Shown: one piece after another, positions 49,151 through 60,010 of the stretch | Position numbering within the stretch: the stretch's first letter is position 1 | Layout: the number at the start of each line of letters is the position of its first letter | Assembly (NCBI RefSeq): GCF_949628265.1 | Contig: NC_088787.1 | Span: 33,902,844-33,966,843 of the forward strand | From: Cloeon dipterum | Lineage: Eukaryota; Arthropoda; Insecta; Ephemeroptera; Baetidae | DNA length: 64,000 nucleotides | Direction of reading: 5' to 3' | Notes under the pieces: generated by a model | The model's database searches: none | What the model was told of the DNA's origin: nothing | The model's input: the letters and a program-made list of their open reading frames with translations, nothing else | Translations under genes and position numbers: made by a program

Positions 49151-49629
49151 GTGCTGGCCGCCACATTACAATATTACATTTATTTGCATTATCGAATTAC
49201 AAAATAAATCATATTTATGAAACATTGACGTCCTACCTCTTATATCTTAATCAAGCATCGCGCGGCTTTCACAACGAGCACCGCACATTCTCGCGCAGCC
49301 AAATTCTTCATGGTTTTCCGCTGTCGACCGTTGGGCTTCTCTTTCATCTGAGATTTGAAGTTCACGCGAGGTTGCCGTTTTCCTCACTTTGCCCCTTCCA
49401 ATGTTACGCCTACTATATCGATACTAGCGCCACTGATGCTTTTGCCACCTTTTCATCCTATGCTTTTCCAAATTGGATTGCTAGCCCGCTAACCCTATAG
49501 TGCCACAAGTTGAGTCATGTGTAGTTACAGAGTTGATTTCCTTTCCCCAATTTCTTCATTAGTTCTGAGCAATCCGATCAATTAAATTAATCATTTTTAA
49601 TTAAAGAAAAGCTTTAGAAGCAGGATAGA

Positions 49630-50130
49630 ACATGTCATTTTGACAAGTTTAAACCGCGTCATCTCATTGACAAGTTTTATACATGTCATTTTGAGCAGGA
49701 AATTTTGACATGGATAAAACGTGTCGTTGAAACAAGTCTTAACCATGTCATCGCGTTTTGACAAGTTTTAAACTTGTCATTTTGAGTAGGATAATTTGAC
49801 ATGGATAAAACCTCTCGTTGCAACACGTTTCAAACATGTCATCGTGTTTTTGACAAGTTTTAACCTTGTCAGTTTGACCAGGAAATTTTGACATGGTTAA
49901 AACCTCTCATCGTAACACTGTTTAAACATGTCAACGACCGTTGACAAGTTTTATGCATGTCATTTTGAGTAGGATAGTTTGACATGGATAAAACCTCTCA
50001 TCGCAACACGTTTTAAACCTGTCATCACGTTTTTGACACGTTTTAACCATGTCAATTTGATCAGGAAACTTTGACATGGTTAAAACCTCTCATCGCAACA
50101 CGTTTTAAACATGTCACAGAACTTTGACTA
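49630..50130. repeat. Tandem repeat, about 91-base period, five units
   Basis: GACATGG(A/T)TAAAAC recurs at about 49707, 49798, 49890, 49981 and 50073, a spacing of 91-92 bases. Each unit carries TTGACAAGTTTTA and AACATGTCA dyads. There are no unique spacers, so it is not a CRISPR array. Confidence 0.8.
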
Positions 50131-50224
50131 GTTTTATCCTTGTCATGACAAGGGTAAAACTTGTCATCAGGTCGTTGACTAGTTTAATCCTTGTCGTGAC
50201 AAGGATAAACCTTGTCAAATGTCG

Positions 50225-50270
50225 TTGACATGCTTTATCCATGTCAAATTGAGATTATTTAGTTACAGTG
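50225..50270 (-). repeat. Right terminal inverted repeat of the CACTG element
   Basis: Ends in GATTATTTAGTTACAGTG, the reverse complement of the left end. Confidence 0.85.
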
Positions 50271-50587
50271 TTCTCACGCTTTTCATTCAATCCAGAATTT
50301 AAATTCAAATTTAAAACCGTAATATTTTTTATTTACTTCCACAGATATTTTCAATTTTTTACAGCAATTATTAGCTATTTTTCCATATCCGTGAAGTAGA
50401 CTACGACTTGTTGCATATGATGCAGGATTGGATCGCATGCTTTGCGTTCACTTGCAATGTGAGAATCCGAATGATGTTTGAGGATCGAGTGCACTTACAT
50501 TTATTTGATATTCTTGCTTTGCAATGACGAGTCCATTTGGATTTATGAGGATTGCGAAAGCCTTCCGACTTGCCACGTATTGGTGGT

Positions 50588-50711
50588 CAGGGTTTTTCCT
50601 GACGATATTAATACGATCAATAATCGATTTGAACGATGTAAAATATTTGGGCATCCAAAGGGGAGAGTGGAGGGAATATTATTGATCGTAAAATCGTCAG
50701 GTAAAACCCTG
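50588..50711. repeat. 124-base palindromic (MITE-like) inverted repeat
   Basis: The left arm (50588-50624) begins CAGGGTTTTTCCTGACGAT. The right arm (50678-50711) is its near-complement, ending GTCAGGTAAAACCCTG. The arms are about 34-37 bases with a loop of about 53 bases. Ends in CAGGG are seen in hAT-type miniature elements, but I see no 8-base target duplication. Confidence 0.55.
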
Positions 50712-51502
50712 GCGAACTGGTATATGCGTGAATTAATTACACGGGACAAATGTTCAGCGTTTCAATGAAAGACCCTGGAGGGGGCAGTAAACATGAGTTG
50801 GTCCTTTTCTGATATTGGGACGCGGCTTTCGCGAGTTTTTCGCAAACGTAATGTTCGATCTCATTCACGATGCGTGCTCACGATATTGACAATTTTACCT
50901 GTTCACCCCTCAATTTTATCGGGGATTGGAAAAGGGGTGAAAGGGATAAATGAGGCTGGTGTTTATTATTGTATTTATTGTATTTATTGTATCATTAAAT
51001 TAATTAAAAAAATTTTATTTGTTTATTCTCACACTTGATCAAAAAAAAATACATTCATGTTATTTAGAGTCGTCAGATTTATATAAAACATGTGAGAAAA
51101 GGCAGAATACCTGGCAAACATCTTGTTAAAACTTTAACAATTACTTCTGAAAAAAATAGTCAATAATACTCTATTGTAGGCTATGCAAGTAATGATTTAA
51201 AGTATGAAGGGGTTGTTTTTGGGTTCGGTTAATAGGTGAGTTTGATGTTAAAGTACGATCAGCACTCCTTTTTGCACAGATATAAGCATATTTTTTATAA
51301 TTTCTAATCATTGCATTAATTGTGGAGATTATATTGAGTTGAGGGAATTCATAAAACCAAATTGATCTGAAAAAGTTACGATACTGTCGGTATATATTTC
51401 AGATACACCTACTTATTACTAAATTTTGAAACAGCTTAACCGCAAAACCGAATATCACGCCTCAAGGCGAGGCACGGGAAGCCGACTAGATGTTATAACA
51501 CA

Positions 51503-52732
51503 CTCCCGAGGCGGTGGCAGGGTGTGTGATGCAAATTTAATACCCATTGACGAAAATTACCCTCGATTCCTAAATAGGGCGTATGTGTGCGAGTTCGCGG
51601 CTGGATGCTGAGCTCGGTGGGCAGGTAACGTACAAACACGAGCTTTGGCTCGGTGTGTGTGTGTGTGTGTACGAAGACAATTATTTATTAATCCGGGCGG
51701 CGTGGTGCGCGCAGCTTTAATTACGCCGCCGCCGTTCGCTCGCTCGTTCGTTCTCCGCCGCCGCTGCTGCTTTTGTTTTTGCATTTTGCATTTCTCATTA
51801 TCGCGAGAGAGCGGGCGGAAGAGTGAATAGAGAGCTGCCGGAGAGAGGGAGTGAGTGAGTGAGTGAGTAATGAACAATCGGCTATCGATCGGCGTAATAA
51901 TAAACGAATCGCCGGTGCAGAGGCTGCTTCAAGTCGGCCGGCTTTGAAATAAAAAGAACAAAGAGGCAGTCATCCGGACGCAGCTGATTCGATTCCTATT
52001 CACTTTCATTCTAATTAGCAAACTTTTATCTATAGCCGGCTGGAATGGCGAGCAGGGAAAAGTATCTGCGCACAAGTGGTGGTATATGTGAGGGCGGCTC
52101 TCCCCTCGGCAGAATCACAGCGCTGGAAAGGCTTTAGCTCTCAGGGTTTTTTCCACCGCACGCGAACAAAAAAAATGTTGGCTCGGCACGGTGGCGAGAC
52201 TGGCACGTTTTTTTTCGGGAGGGGCCGCAGAAACAATGTTTTTCGCTGACGAAAGTGAATTTGAGTGCTTTTAATTGAAAGGAGAGATTTGCGTGATACT
52301 CCGCACCACTGAATTCGGAAGGCAGAGTATTTTTAGCAAAAGAGGATAAAAGAAAAAACCAAAAAACATGCAGGTTTTAACAACTGACTGCAAACAATGG
52401 TTAATTGTAAGCAAGAAAAATGTAAAACTGAGGCTGAGATACTTTAATTCAATATTTATATTACTGATTTATTGCTCTTACACAGCATTCATAAACAATG
52501 GCGAAAAATGACAACGGGCGAAGCAAAAAATTATTCGTTGTTATCACGTGCCCATTAGTTAATAAATTACACGCTCACAACACTTTATAAATTGCACTAC
52601 AGGAACTGCTCGCACAGGAAGGGAAATTTTAACGCATCGCAGTTCTTCAAAATCGGTGGCAGGTATTTCCAGGGCTGGTACACGTTGAATGGCATCACAT
52701 TTTACAGCCTCGGCTCCGGCAGCGGTTTTCCA
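51503..52732. other. Segment present only in duplication copy B
   Basis: No counterpart exists in copy A. It is CpG-rich from about 51500 to 52130, includes (GT)9 at 51653-51670 and GAGT repeats near 51848-51867, then turns AT-rich. No gene is supported. It may be an insertion in B or a loss from A. Confidence 0.5.
51653..51670. repeat. (GT)9 microsatellite
   Basis: Uninterrupted GT run. Confidence 0.85.
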
Positions 52733-52830
52733 TATATTTGACAGATTTAACAGATAAATTTTAAGAATGCCAGTGAATCTTCTTTATTTGCACACGTGCC
52801 GGAGTTCACTCGCGGACGTGAGGATTGTCA

Positions 52831-52860
52831 GGGTCACCAGGTGCCCGATACCTTTATAAA
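52831..52860 (+). promoter_or_regulatory. P2 promoter: GGGTCACCAGGT element and TATA box
   Basis: GGGTCACCAGGT at 52831-52842 and TTTATAAA at 52853-52860, 48 bases before the P2 ATG, in the same arrangement as P1. Confidence 0.6.
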
Positions 52861-52907
52861 GCAAAACGGTGACGCTTTAACAACAAAGTGATATAAGAGT
52901 CGTCGAG

Positions 52908-53197
52908 ATGAAGTTCCCTCTCATTTTTGGGTTTATTTTCGTCACTGGTGAGTTATGTTTTATTCCAGCGTCTTTAAAATAATTTTTAAAGAAGAATACG
53001 GAATATTTTACTATCATGAATGCACTACATATTATTCTAGACGTAAATTTTATTTGATTTCAGCTACTAGCGTCCAAAACACAAAGGCGCAGACTATTAA
53101 CTATGGGCCACTTTGGCCAACCGACGACCAACAACCAAGATACCAAGAAAACGTAGCATTTGATGCATATACTCGCCAACAATATGAACCACCCTAA
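52908..53197 (+). CDS. Small secreted peptide P2, cysteine-free paralogue of P1
   Basis: Two exons, 52908-52947 and 53064-53197, phase-1 intron, 57 residues. The signal peptide MKFPLIFGFIFVT and the TSVQNTKAQ segment are nearly those of P1, and the promoter is intact. The mature part is Gln/Tyr/Pro-rich (LWPTDDQQPRYQENVAF, YTRQQYEPP) and lacks the C-x10-C-R motif. It may be a functional short Tyr/Gln-rich peptide or a decaying copy. Confidence 0.5.
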
Positions 53198-53495
53198 AAT
53201 TTCTACCGAGGTATGAGCAAACTCATCTATTATGATTATTGAAATTGAACACACCTCCTGAGATAAGGCAATTGATTGAATTTTTGTCAAATAATGAAAA
53301 AAGACATCTTCTTCACCGGGTTTCATTTTACCAGAAAATTAATGCCTTTTAACAAAGATACAAACAAAGTGCAATATTTTGGAAAGAACTAGTTGGTTGG
53401 CTTTAAAGACGCATTAATGCTATAAATCGATAGATAAATATTTATAAAGCAAAACGGAGACGCTTAAACAACAAAGTGATATTAGAGTCGTAGAG

Positions 53496-54018
53496 ATGAA
53501 GTTCACTCTCATTTTTGGGTTTCGTAACTGGTGAGTTATGTTTTCGATTCAATAATGGTTTTATTACGGATCAGCAGGGCAACTGTGCCCCACACATCCA
53601 CATCCAGAACACAACATAAATATAACAAAGCACTTTTTGTGCTGTTTTTGTATTCTCAAAACTTAAAAAGAATTTTTAAATGGAATATTATTTCCTATTA
53701 TGAATGCACTAATCTAGACGTCAATTTTATTTGATTTCAGCAATTAGCTCCCAAAACCCAATGGCGCAGAACTATGACTATGAGCAAAACTGGCCAACCT
53801 ATGACCAACAAACAAGACCCCAAGCAAACGCAGCATATGATGCAACTACTCGCCAACAATATGAACCACACTACAATTTCTACCGAGGTAAAGTGCAGAC
53901 TCATCTATTGTGGTTATTGAAATTGAACACACCTCCTGAGATAAGGCAATTGATAGAAATTTGTCAAATAATGAAAAAGGCCGGGTTTAATTGTACCGGA
54001 AAAATTAATACCTTTTAA
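53496..54018 (+). pseudogene. Peptide copy P3, looks broken
   Basis: A duplicate of P2 in the second 598-base unit, with the same exon layout (first exon from 53496, second from about 53742). Its second exon has the related Gln/Tyr-rich text (WPTYDQQTRPQANAAYD, TRQQYEPHYNFYRG) and no cysteine motif. It appears to have at least one break and is treated as a fossil. Confidence 0.55.
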
Positions 54019-54184
54019 CAAAGATACAAACAAAGTGCAATATTTTGGAATGAACTGGTTGGTTGGCTTTAGAGACGCATTCTGCTACAAATCGATAGAT
54101 AAATATTTAAGCTAACTCATAAATCGTAAAGCCATTTTTGTCCCTTGCGCTTTTAAACACACAAGAGTCTGCGTCGAATCTCGG

Positions 54185-54335
54185 ATCCGAACAAAATCAA
54201 TATCTTAGACATTGAACCGAGATGTTTATTTTAATATCCAAAAGCGTTAATCGGTTTTTGTGGGTTTTTGGTGCATTCATGTTATTAGTCGCATATTGGT
54301 CAGTAACAGACTAAATGTTTGCCAGCATCAAATGG
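54185..54335 (+). pseudogene. Second relic of a P5-type peptide gene region
   Basis: Contains GGTCAGTAACAGACTAAATG and GCCAGCATC, matching both the sequence upstream of P5 and the relic at 46569-46780. It lies downstream of P3 in the same relative position. Confidence 0.45.
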
Positions 54336-56464
54336 ACAAAAATTAAATTTTATGCTGCTGCCATGCTGGTAACTATTTGTCATCAAGTACTTCAAAGTAA
54401 CTTTTATATAATCCAGTTTGTCTTCACAATTATGTTGTTTAGTATTCTAATCTATAAACAATTTAGAAACAAATCTCTGTATCAGTACAAATCTCCTATC
54501 AATCTGCATTCCCTTTTTTGCAGCTGAGTGTGTCACTAACACCGCAAGCACGAAACAATTTTGCATGTGCGCGGACACACGCTCCCCAGGACAACGTGTT
54601 TACTTTTAGTGGCGCCCAGGGGCAGCTGGATTAGACTCTCTCTCGCTCGCTTTTTGCCGCTCGGCCGACGGATTGAGTGCATTAATTTGCAGTGCGGCTG
54701 GCGCAAAAGTCTGCGTCAAATCTCCGAACACCTTGAAGACATTTTAATGCACGTTTCCGGAATGCGTTAATTAATTACACGGGACTAAATTCTAGCATTT
54801 CAATAAAAGACCAAATAATCAACTAAATACTAAATAATATTACTTTTCCATTGCAATGAAAACCCGTGGTGCTGTTTAAAAATATAGCGTTATTCAAAAT
54901 TGATTTTAGTTTTCTGCGATCTCTTTTTCTGAATCGTTGTTAATATACATAGAATATTCTATGCTTTTGAACGTCTATTTGAAATTTCGTAAATGGCGCA
55001 AAAACTTGTCTCACATAAAGTAGATTGAAAAGTTTATTTGTTTCACTCAGTCATAAATCTCTCAATTTGCTCTAGATTTATTCCGTTCAATCGAGCAGTG
55101 ATTTTTCAATTCCCTTTTTTCCAATCAACATGCACATTTGCATATTACTCCCATTATACCCGCCGGTTGAATTACCTCCGTGCAGTTCAGATTAATTCGT
55201 ACCCCGCGATGAAGTAATTTCCATTCGTGCCATTTACAGCTTCATCCCTCAGGGCTTTGTACACTTCTCCCTGTGACGATTAATTTCAGTTTTATTACAT
55301 CGACACACTTATTAGCTCTCTGCAGCTCCCAGCAAGTTTTATCGAAAAGGCGCGCGCGCTCACAACTTTATTTATACACATGTACCTATATCTGCAGAAG
55401 TTTAATGCACGGCACATACAATGTTACACCGCTTCTTACTGCATGAAATCGCTTATCTTCTCTTCTTATTGTTGCCGCGTGTTTCTCTTTTTGCGACGGC
55501 AGCAAGCGGATTGCAGAGAAAGTTCCGAGACGTTTTTGCTCGTTAGCTCTTTATCCTCGGCGCTTGCCGTACAAATAAATGCACACGACTGTGCTGAGCT
55601 GGCACACCAGCCCGCAAACGCAAAAAATAGACTGGAACTGCTGCGTGACCACTCCAGATTGCGGCTCGCAAGTTAGCAGAGAAAATTCTTTACTTTTAGG
55701 GACAAAAAATTAATACTTTCAAACCAAATGGCCAATTGTGTAAATTCTTATTGTTTTAAGTTGCCAGGAGTTGGAAATTAATTTTTCTGAAAATGACAAT
55801 ATATACAAATATGACAGTGGAGATTTTGTTACCGTTTTGGAAACATAAAATTAAAAATGAACCTGAAAGTGCCTTTGAACCACGGCTCGTCAAATTTGCA
55901 AAATAATCACTACTGGTCCTTTGCGAAAAAATAGTCAAAAAATATTTAAGGTTTTCCTGCATTTTAACAAATATTTCGGGTGTTTATATTTCAAAAATTA
56001 ATATGTCTTTGTGTCATCAGCGCCAAAAAATACATGTAAAGGTCTTCTGATTTAAATTATTCATCGACTGCAGTTATATTGCTAATAACACGCAAAAAGG
56101 CAATTTTTCCAATGCATTGTATTTAATGCGATTTTTAGCTTGTCAGCTTAGAACATCATTAGGGCTATTCAAGTTGAATAATGGACATTTTATTCAAATA
56201 AAATATAAGCCTGCAAATAAACCAACACATGTGGAAATTCATCCATCAAACTCAAAATAAATTTATTTCAGAGTTGAAGTGAATAACGCTGCAAATTGCA
56301 ACATTATGCGCTTGAATTCTCCCTCATTTATGAGTGCTGTGGAGGAGGGAGGCCCACTCGTTTACAAGCCTCGAAATTATCGTCGTTGACACACAGGGGG
56401 CGAGCGTGGAGAGTAATAATTCCCCGGCACTCGTCTGCGAATCTCAGTGGCAGAACGAATGCTG

Positions 56465-56487
56465 CTCTCTCTCTCTCTCTCTCTCTC
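56465..56487. repeat. (CT)n microsatellite
   Basis: Uninterrupted CT run of about 23 bases. Confidence 0.85.
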
Positions 56488-57190
56488 GCTCTTGTTCCCT
56501 CTGGTGCTCCAGTGGCGGCGGCAAGAAAGAAAAGCAGCGGGGCGGGGGTGGTCGGTTACTCAAGCGACCCCGAGAGCGGAGCACGTTCCGATGCCTGCCG
56601 TGTTTATGTTTCTGCCGCCGCCGAGATGCATTTTAGCCCCTGCTGATTATGCAACAGGCCTCGCTCGCCGCGGCGGCGGCTCCGCAACAGCACGAGACGG
56701 GATGGAGCAGCCGCATTTTTGCTGCAAAGAGCAAAGGGTGGCACACTTTGCAACATCAAAATCTTAGTTTTTCATTCATTGCGACGATCGAAAGGGGATT
56801 TTTTTGTTTTATTGGAGAAAATCCGACTAACTCATCACCATAAAAATTGTTGCGAATTAAATTAAGTGATTTCTTTGGTTGTCGGCAGTTATTCTTATTT
56901 TAGGAGTATCTTTTTTAATTGAGGTATTTTTATATTGAGTTACTAATTTGTCATTGAATGTAAATATTCAGTAGCCTGAAGACTGAAAATTCTTTTACGC
57001 CCACAGGTTATATATTGCTGAATTTAATTTCAAAACAAAATAATATGACTGTTTATTTAAATTTAATTTTTTCATTTGTAGACAAGGTTTTTAAACTCAT
57101 AAATATTACATTAATAAAGAATATTAAATTTTATTTTGAAATACAAAAAGAAAATTATATAAAATGTTTTTAATTAAAAGATACAAGATT

Positions 57191-57193
<3 letters not shown>

Positions 57194-57263
<70 letters not shown>
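57194..57263. repeat. (AT)n microsatellite
   Basis: Uninterrupted AT run of about 70 bases. Confidence 0.95.
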
Positions 57264-57266
<3 letters not shown>

Positions 57267-58401
57267 AGTTCTTTAATTGTTTTATACTTTAATTTAAATT
57301 GTAATAAAACAACTTAACAACTTTATATACATAATTTAAAACTTAATTAAACAAAATTATTGCATAAAACCGAGTTTTAAAAAAATGTTTAAAATTTGTT
57401 GATTTGTGCATACGCATTGAGCAAGGCGCATATAGCAGCTGGGCTCTTTCTCTCATTTGTGCAGCTTCCCTTGGCCAATGCCTCGGCTTTGGCTTCCCCA
57501 CGTCTCTCTCTTTAGCTCTCTTTCTTTCTCCGTCCGCGCACCTCCGGCCGCGACGAAATAAGTTTCTTTCGCTGCTCTCTGTGTGAGACACACAAACACA
57601 CACCAACGACGTCGTCGGCGTTTTCAGTAAATAAACTTGTTTGCCTTGAAATAGGCCACCTCGCTTCTTTTCTTTGTGTGATGCCGGCACATGGCACAAA
57701 CTGCTCTCTGGCGCTGCGCTGTAATTATCAACAGAATAAACTGACACCGCCGCCGGCACCGAGCGGCGCAAAATTGCTTTTGCAATTACTACACACGGCC
57801 ACTATCTGGACGACGTTATTTACTTTATCGATTTTGCAAAAGGGGCTCTCGATATCAAAACAGGAAAATAAGAGAATATTTTTATTGCTGCTAATTTTGC
57901 TTGCAGTGCAGATATAAAGATATTGGGGGCTCAGTGTCTAGAGATAACACTGCAATAAAATTTATCTATTTGCACTATTTAATTATTATGTAAATTAATT
58001 AATTAATTATGTAAACCCATTCTTTCATTACTATTTGACTATAATTATTTTCTGTTTTTGTTCAAAATATATTAATAAATTTACAACAGTGTAACCATAA
58101 TTAAGAGTTAATAGAATATCAAACACAAAATGCGGATAAACTTTTAGAAAAATTACCTGCGTGTATTTCTGCTTTCAAAAATGTGTTTGAATGTTTGAAA
58201 AATTTGAAAAAAATAAATTCAAATCATGCATTGTCGGTCAGCAGAGCAACTTATTAGCCACCTCAGATATTTATATAAAAATAAATTCATATTGAAGGCG
58301 GAAATTTTAAATTTTGCCGCTGCATCATAAAATCTTTATTTTATTTACTTGCGTTTGGCGCGCTACAAATTCCCCTACCATTGAGGTGATGAAGCGTGCC
58401 A

Positions 58402-58413
58402 GGGTCATCTGGT
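58402..58413 (+). promoter_or_regulatory. P4 promoter element GGGTCATCTGGT
   Basis: Matches the element upstream of P1 and P2. A TATA-like ATTAAAAA follows near 58434, and the P4 start codon is at 58481. Confidence 0.5.
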
Positions 58414-58480
58414 CTTCAATATCATTAAAAAGCGCAGTGAAAACACATTAACACCTCAAAGTACCGACTGAGTCGTCAAG

Positions 58481-58749
58481 ATGAAGCTCGCTCTTTTACC
58501 ACTTTTCGCTCTCGTTTTCATCATTGGTAATTTCAAATTTTTATGACTTCCTTATTTGTAAGATTTAAATTAATTCAAGCCACCACCTTTCAAGAAACAA
58601 AAGCACAAGGAACCACCAGGACACCCTCACAGAGTACGACACCTTCCAGTGTTCCTGCCACTACTGTGATAGGTGCACCTCGTCGCTCAGAATGTGGACC
58701 AGGCCAAACACTTGTCCGAGGCACATGTAGAGATATTCAGGGAAAATGA
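58481..58749 (+). CDS. Small secreted peptide P4 (C-x10-C-R family)
   Basis: Two exons, 58481-58526 and 58580-58749, phase-1 intron, 71 residues. The signal peptide MKLALLPLFALVFII extends to about TKAQ. A Thr/Ser/Pro-rich spacer (TPSQSTTPSSVPATTV) follows, then APRRSECGPGQTLVRGTCRDI and a C-terminal QGK. CGPGQTLVRGTCR has the secapin-type spacing of two cysteines and Arg. The final Gly-Lys is a classical amidation signal, and RR before the motif could be a cleavage site. Both are inferences. AATAAA at 58779-58784. Confidence 0.78.
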
Positions 58750-59134
58750 TTCGCAAGAAAAATTACGTCGATAAAATCAATAAACTAAATACAAATTATG
58801 TTGTAAGAGTTTTATTCCAGAATAAAATATAAACTGATTTCCTCAACACAAAAAATAGGATTTTAGGCTTTCCAGTACTAGCTTAGTTAGAATTCCACAG
58901 ATTATATTCTTTTTAATGGATAGTTGGACGCAAAATTCAGTGACCAGCTTTTGTGCCGCATAAACAACAACAAACAGCAGGGAATTCTCGAGCACCGTCA
59001 CCTTGAACCTGGGTTATGTGATTCGAATGCCCAAAATAAGAATTAACCAGTTTTTTGTGCATGCGTGTTACAAGCCGCGGACTGGACGAGCAAAGCTTGA
59101 AGCTTGGTCAGTAACAAACGAGGTGCTCGCCAGC

Positions 59135-59650
59135 ATGAAGGTCGTCGTCTTCGCTTCGTCGCTCTTCCTTCTTTTGTTAGCAGGTTAACTGACATATTTA
59201 TTGCCATTACTAAAAAACTTTCATCGTTTTTTACAATTCAAATTTAGTGCCAAGTAGGCTGGTATTCCAAACTCGCAATGACTTAATATTTTTGTATCAA
59301 AATGGAAAAAATACTATCGTTTTTTAATAACCATTCTAGGTGACGCGTCTAGTTCTCCCGATTACAAGTTGATTTCGTCAAAGCAGTGGCCTCGACACAA
59401 AGTGCTACGAGCAGAGCCGTTGGCGGCTGAGTCGACAGAAACGAAATATATCGTCCGATTTGTGAAAAATCAGAAAATAGCAAACGCAATTGACGTTGCG
59501 GTCATAAAGACTGCGATTAAAAAGAGGACATCGCCAGATGGAAACGTGCTTTGTGGACCTTTCCAGGTTTCGTACCTCGGCAAGTGCAGGGATATTCTAT
59601 CGCCCAAATACAAGCTTCTTGTGAACACCAACTCTGCTTCAAACCAATAA
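59135..59650 (+). CDS. Small secreted protein P5 with C-x10-C-R motif and long mid-region
   Basis: Two exons, 59135-59183 and 59340-59650, phase-1 intron, 119 residues. The signal peptide is MKVVVFASSLFLLLLAGDAS. The mature part is longer than in its neighbours (KYIVRFVKNQKIANAIDVAV, then IKTAIKKRTSPDG) and ends with VLCGPFQVSYLGKCRDILS plus a 16-residue tail. The motif keeps the C-x10-C-R-D-I pattern of P4. KKR before TSPDG could be a processing site. The donor GTTAAC is unusual but the frame and phase agree with the other members. Confidence 0.72.
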
Positions 59651-60010
59651 AAAATAGCCTTTATTTAACAGATCAAGTGATTTATATTAATTTTGTGAGC
59701 TCCAGATTGGTTTAAAATTTAATTATATTAGCCAATAAATAAATGAGATAAAATGTTTTAAAGAATTTACGAAAGAAAATTTTTAAAATCATTGGCTTTT
59801 GTCCTTTCTCATAACAATGTCATGACATTTAACGTGAAAAGATTTCACAATGTCTTTTCAATAGGATTAGAAAAGTTGTTTCCTTTTCTATGACGCAAAT
59901 AGAGAAAACAGGTTCAATTGGTTGAAGTGACAATTCCCGCGCATAGGTAATTATCCAGAGAAGAGGCTGAAAGAAGGTAAAACAGTCATTTCCATTCCAC
60001 GATTTAGAGG

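Larger units (their letters stand above)
48160..50270. mobile_element. Non-autonomous DNA transposon with CACTG termini (CMC-like)
   Basis: The ends are 46-base terminal inverted repeats (48160-48205 and 50225-50270) differing at one position, beginning CACTGTAACTAAATAATCTC. Flanking bases are TT on both sides, a possible 2-base target duplication. CACTR ends and short target duplications are typical of the CACTA/Mirage/Chapaev group. The inside has many short dyads of TTGACAAG and CTTGTCAA in both orientations, like the subterminal transposase-binding repeats of En/Spm elements. It also has a GC-rich minisatellite (about 48565-49150), an AT-rich unique part (about 49170-49620) and a 91-base tandem repeat (49630-50130). 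There is no transposase frame, so it would depend on a partner element. Superfamily placement is tentative. Confidence 0.72.
52853..54108 (+). repeat. Two-copy tandem duplication, about 598-base unit (P2 and P3)
   Basis: Unit 1 runs from TTTATAAAGCAAAACGG at 52853 to about 53450, and unit 2 restarts with the same bases at 53451. Each unit holds one peptide gene and the same 3' flank (TTGAACACACCTCCTGAGAT). Confidence 0.75.
50842..54708 (+). repeat. Segmental duplication, copy B (contains P2 and P3)
   Basis: Second copy of the block described at 45237. The short stretch at about 50720-50775 (ATTAATTACACGGGAC and following) also recurs at 54765-54815, so the duplicated unit probably extended to there, which makes the two copies tandem. 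Confidence 0.8.
54816..58401. other. Alpha1 intron sequence between the peptide blocks
   Basis: No gene is supported on either strand. CpG-rich patches lie at about 55320-55680, 56330-56730 and 57410-57780, and their open frames are low-complexity. It includes a (CT)n run (56465-56487) and a long (AT)n run (57194-57263). Confidence 0.45.

Noticed and set aside
48442-49500. Long plus- and minus-strand open frames rich in Ala, Arg, Pro and Gly
   Set aside because: They run through the GC-rich minisatellite of the transposon in several frames at once, which is a repeat effect rather than coding.
49630-50130. Regularly spaced repeats that might suggest a CRISPR array
   Set aside because: Eukaryotic context, 91-base tandem period without unique spacers, and clear inclusion within a TIR-bounded element.
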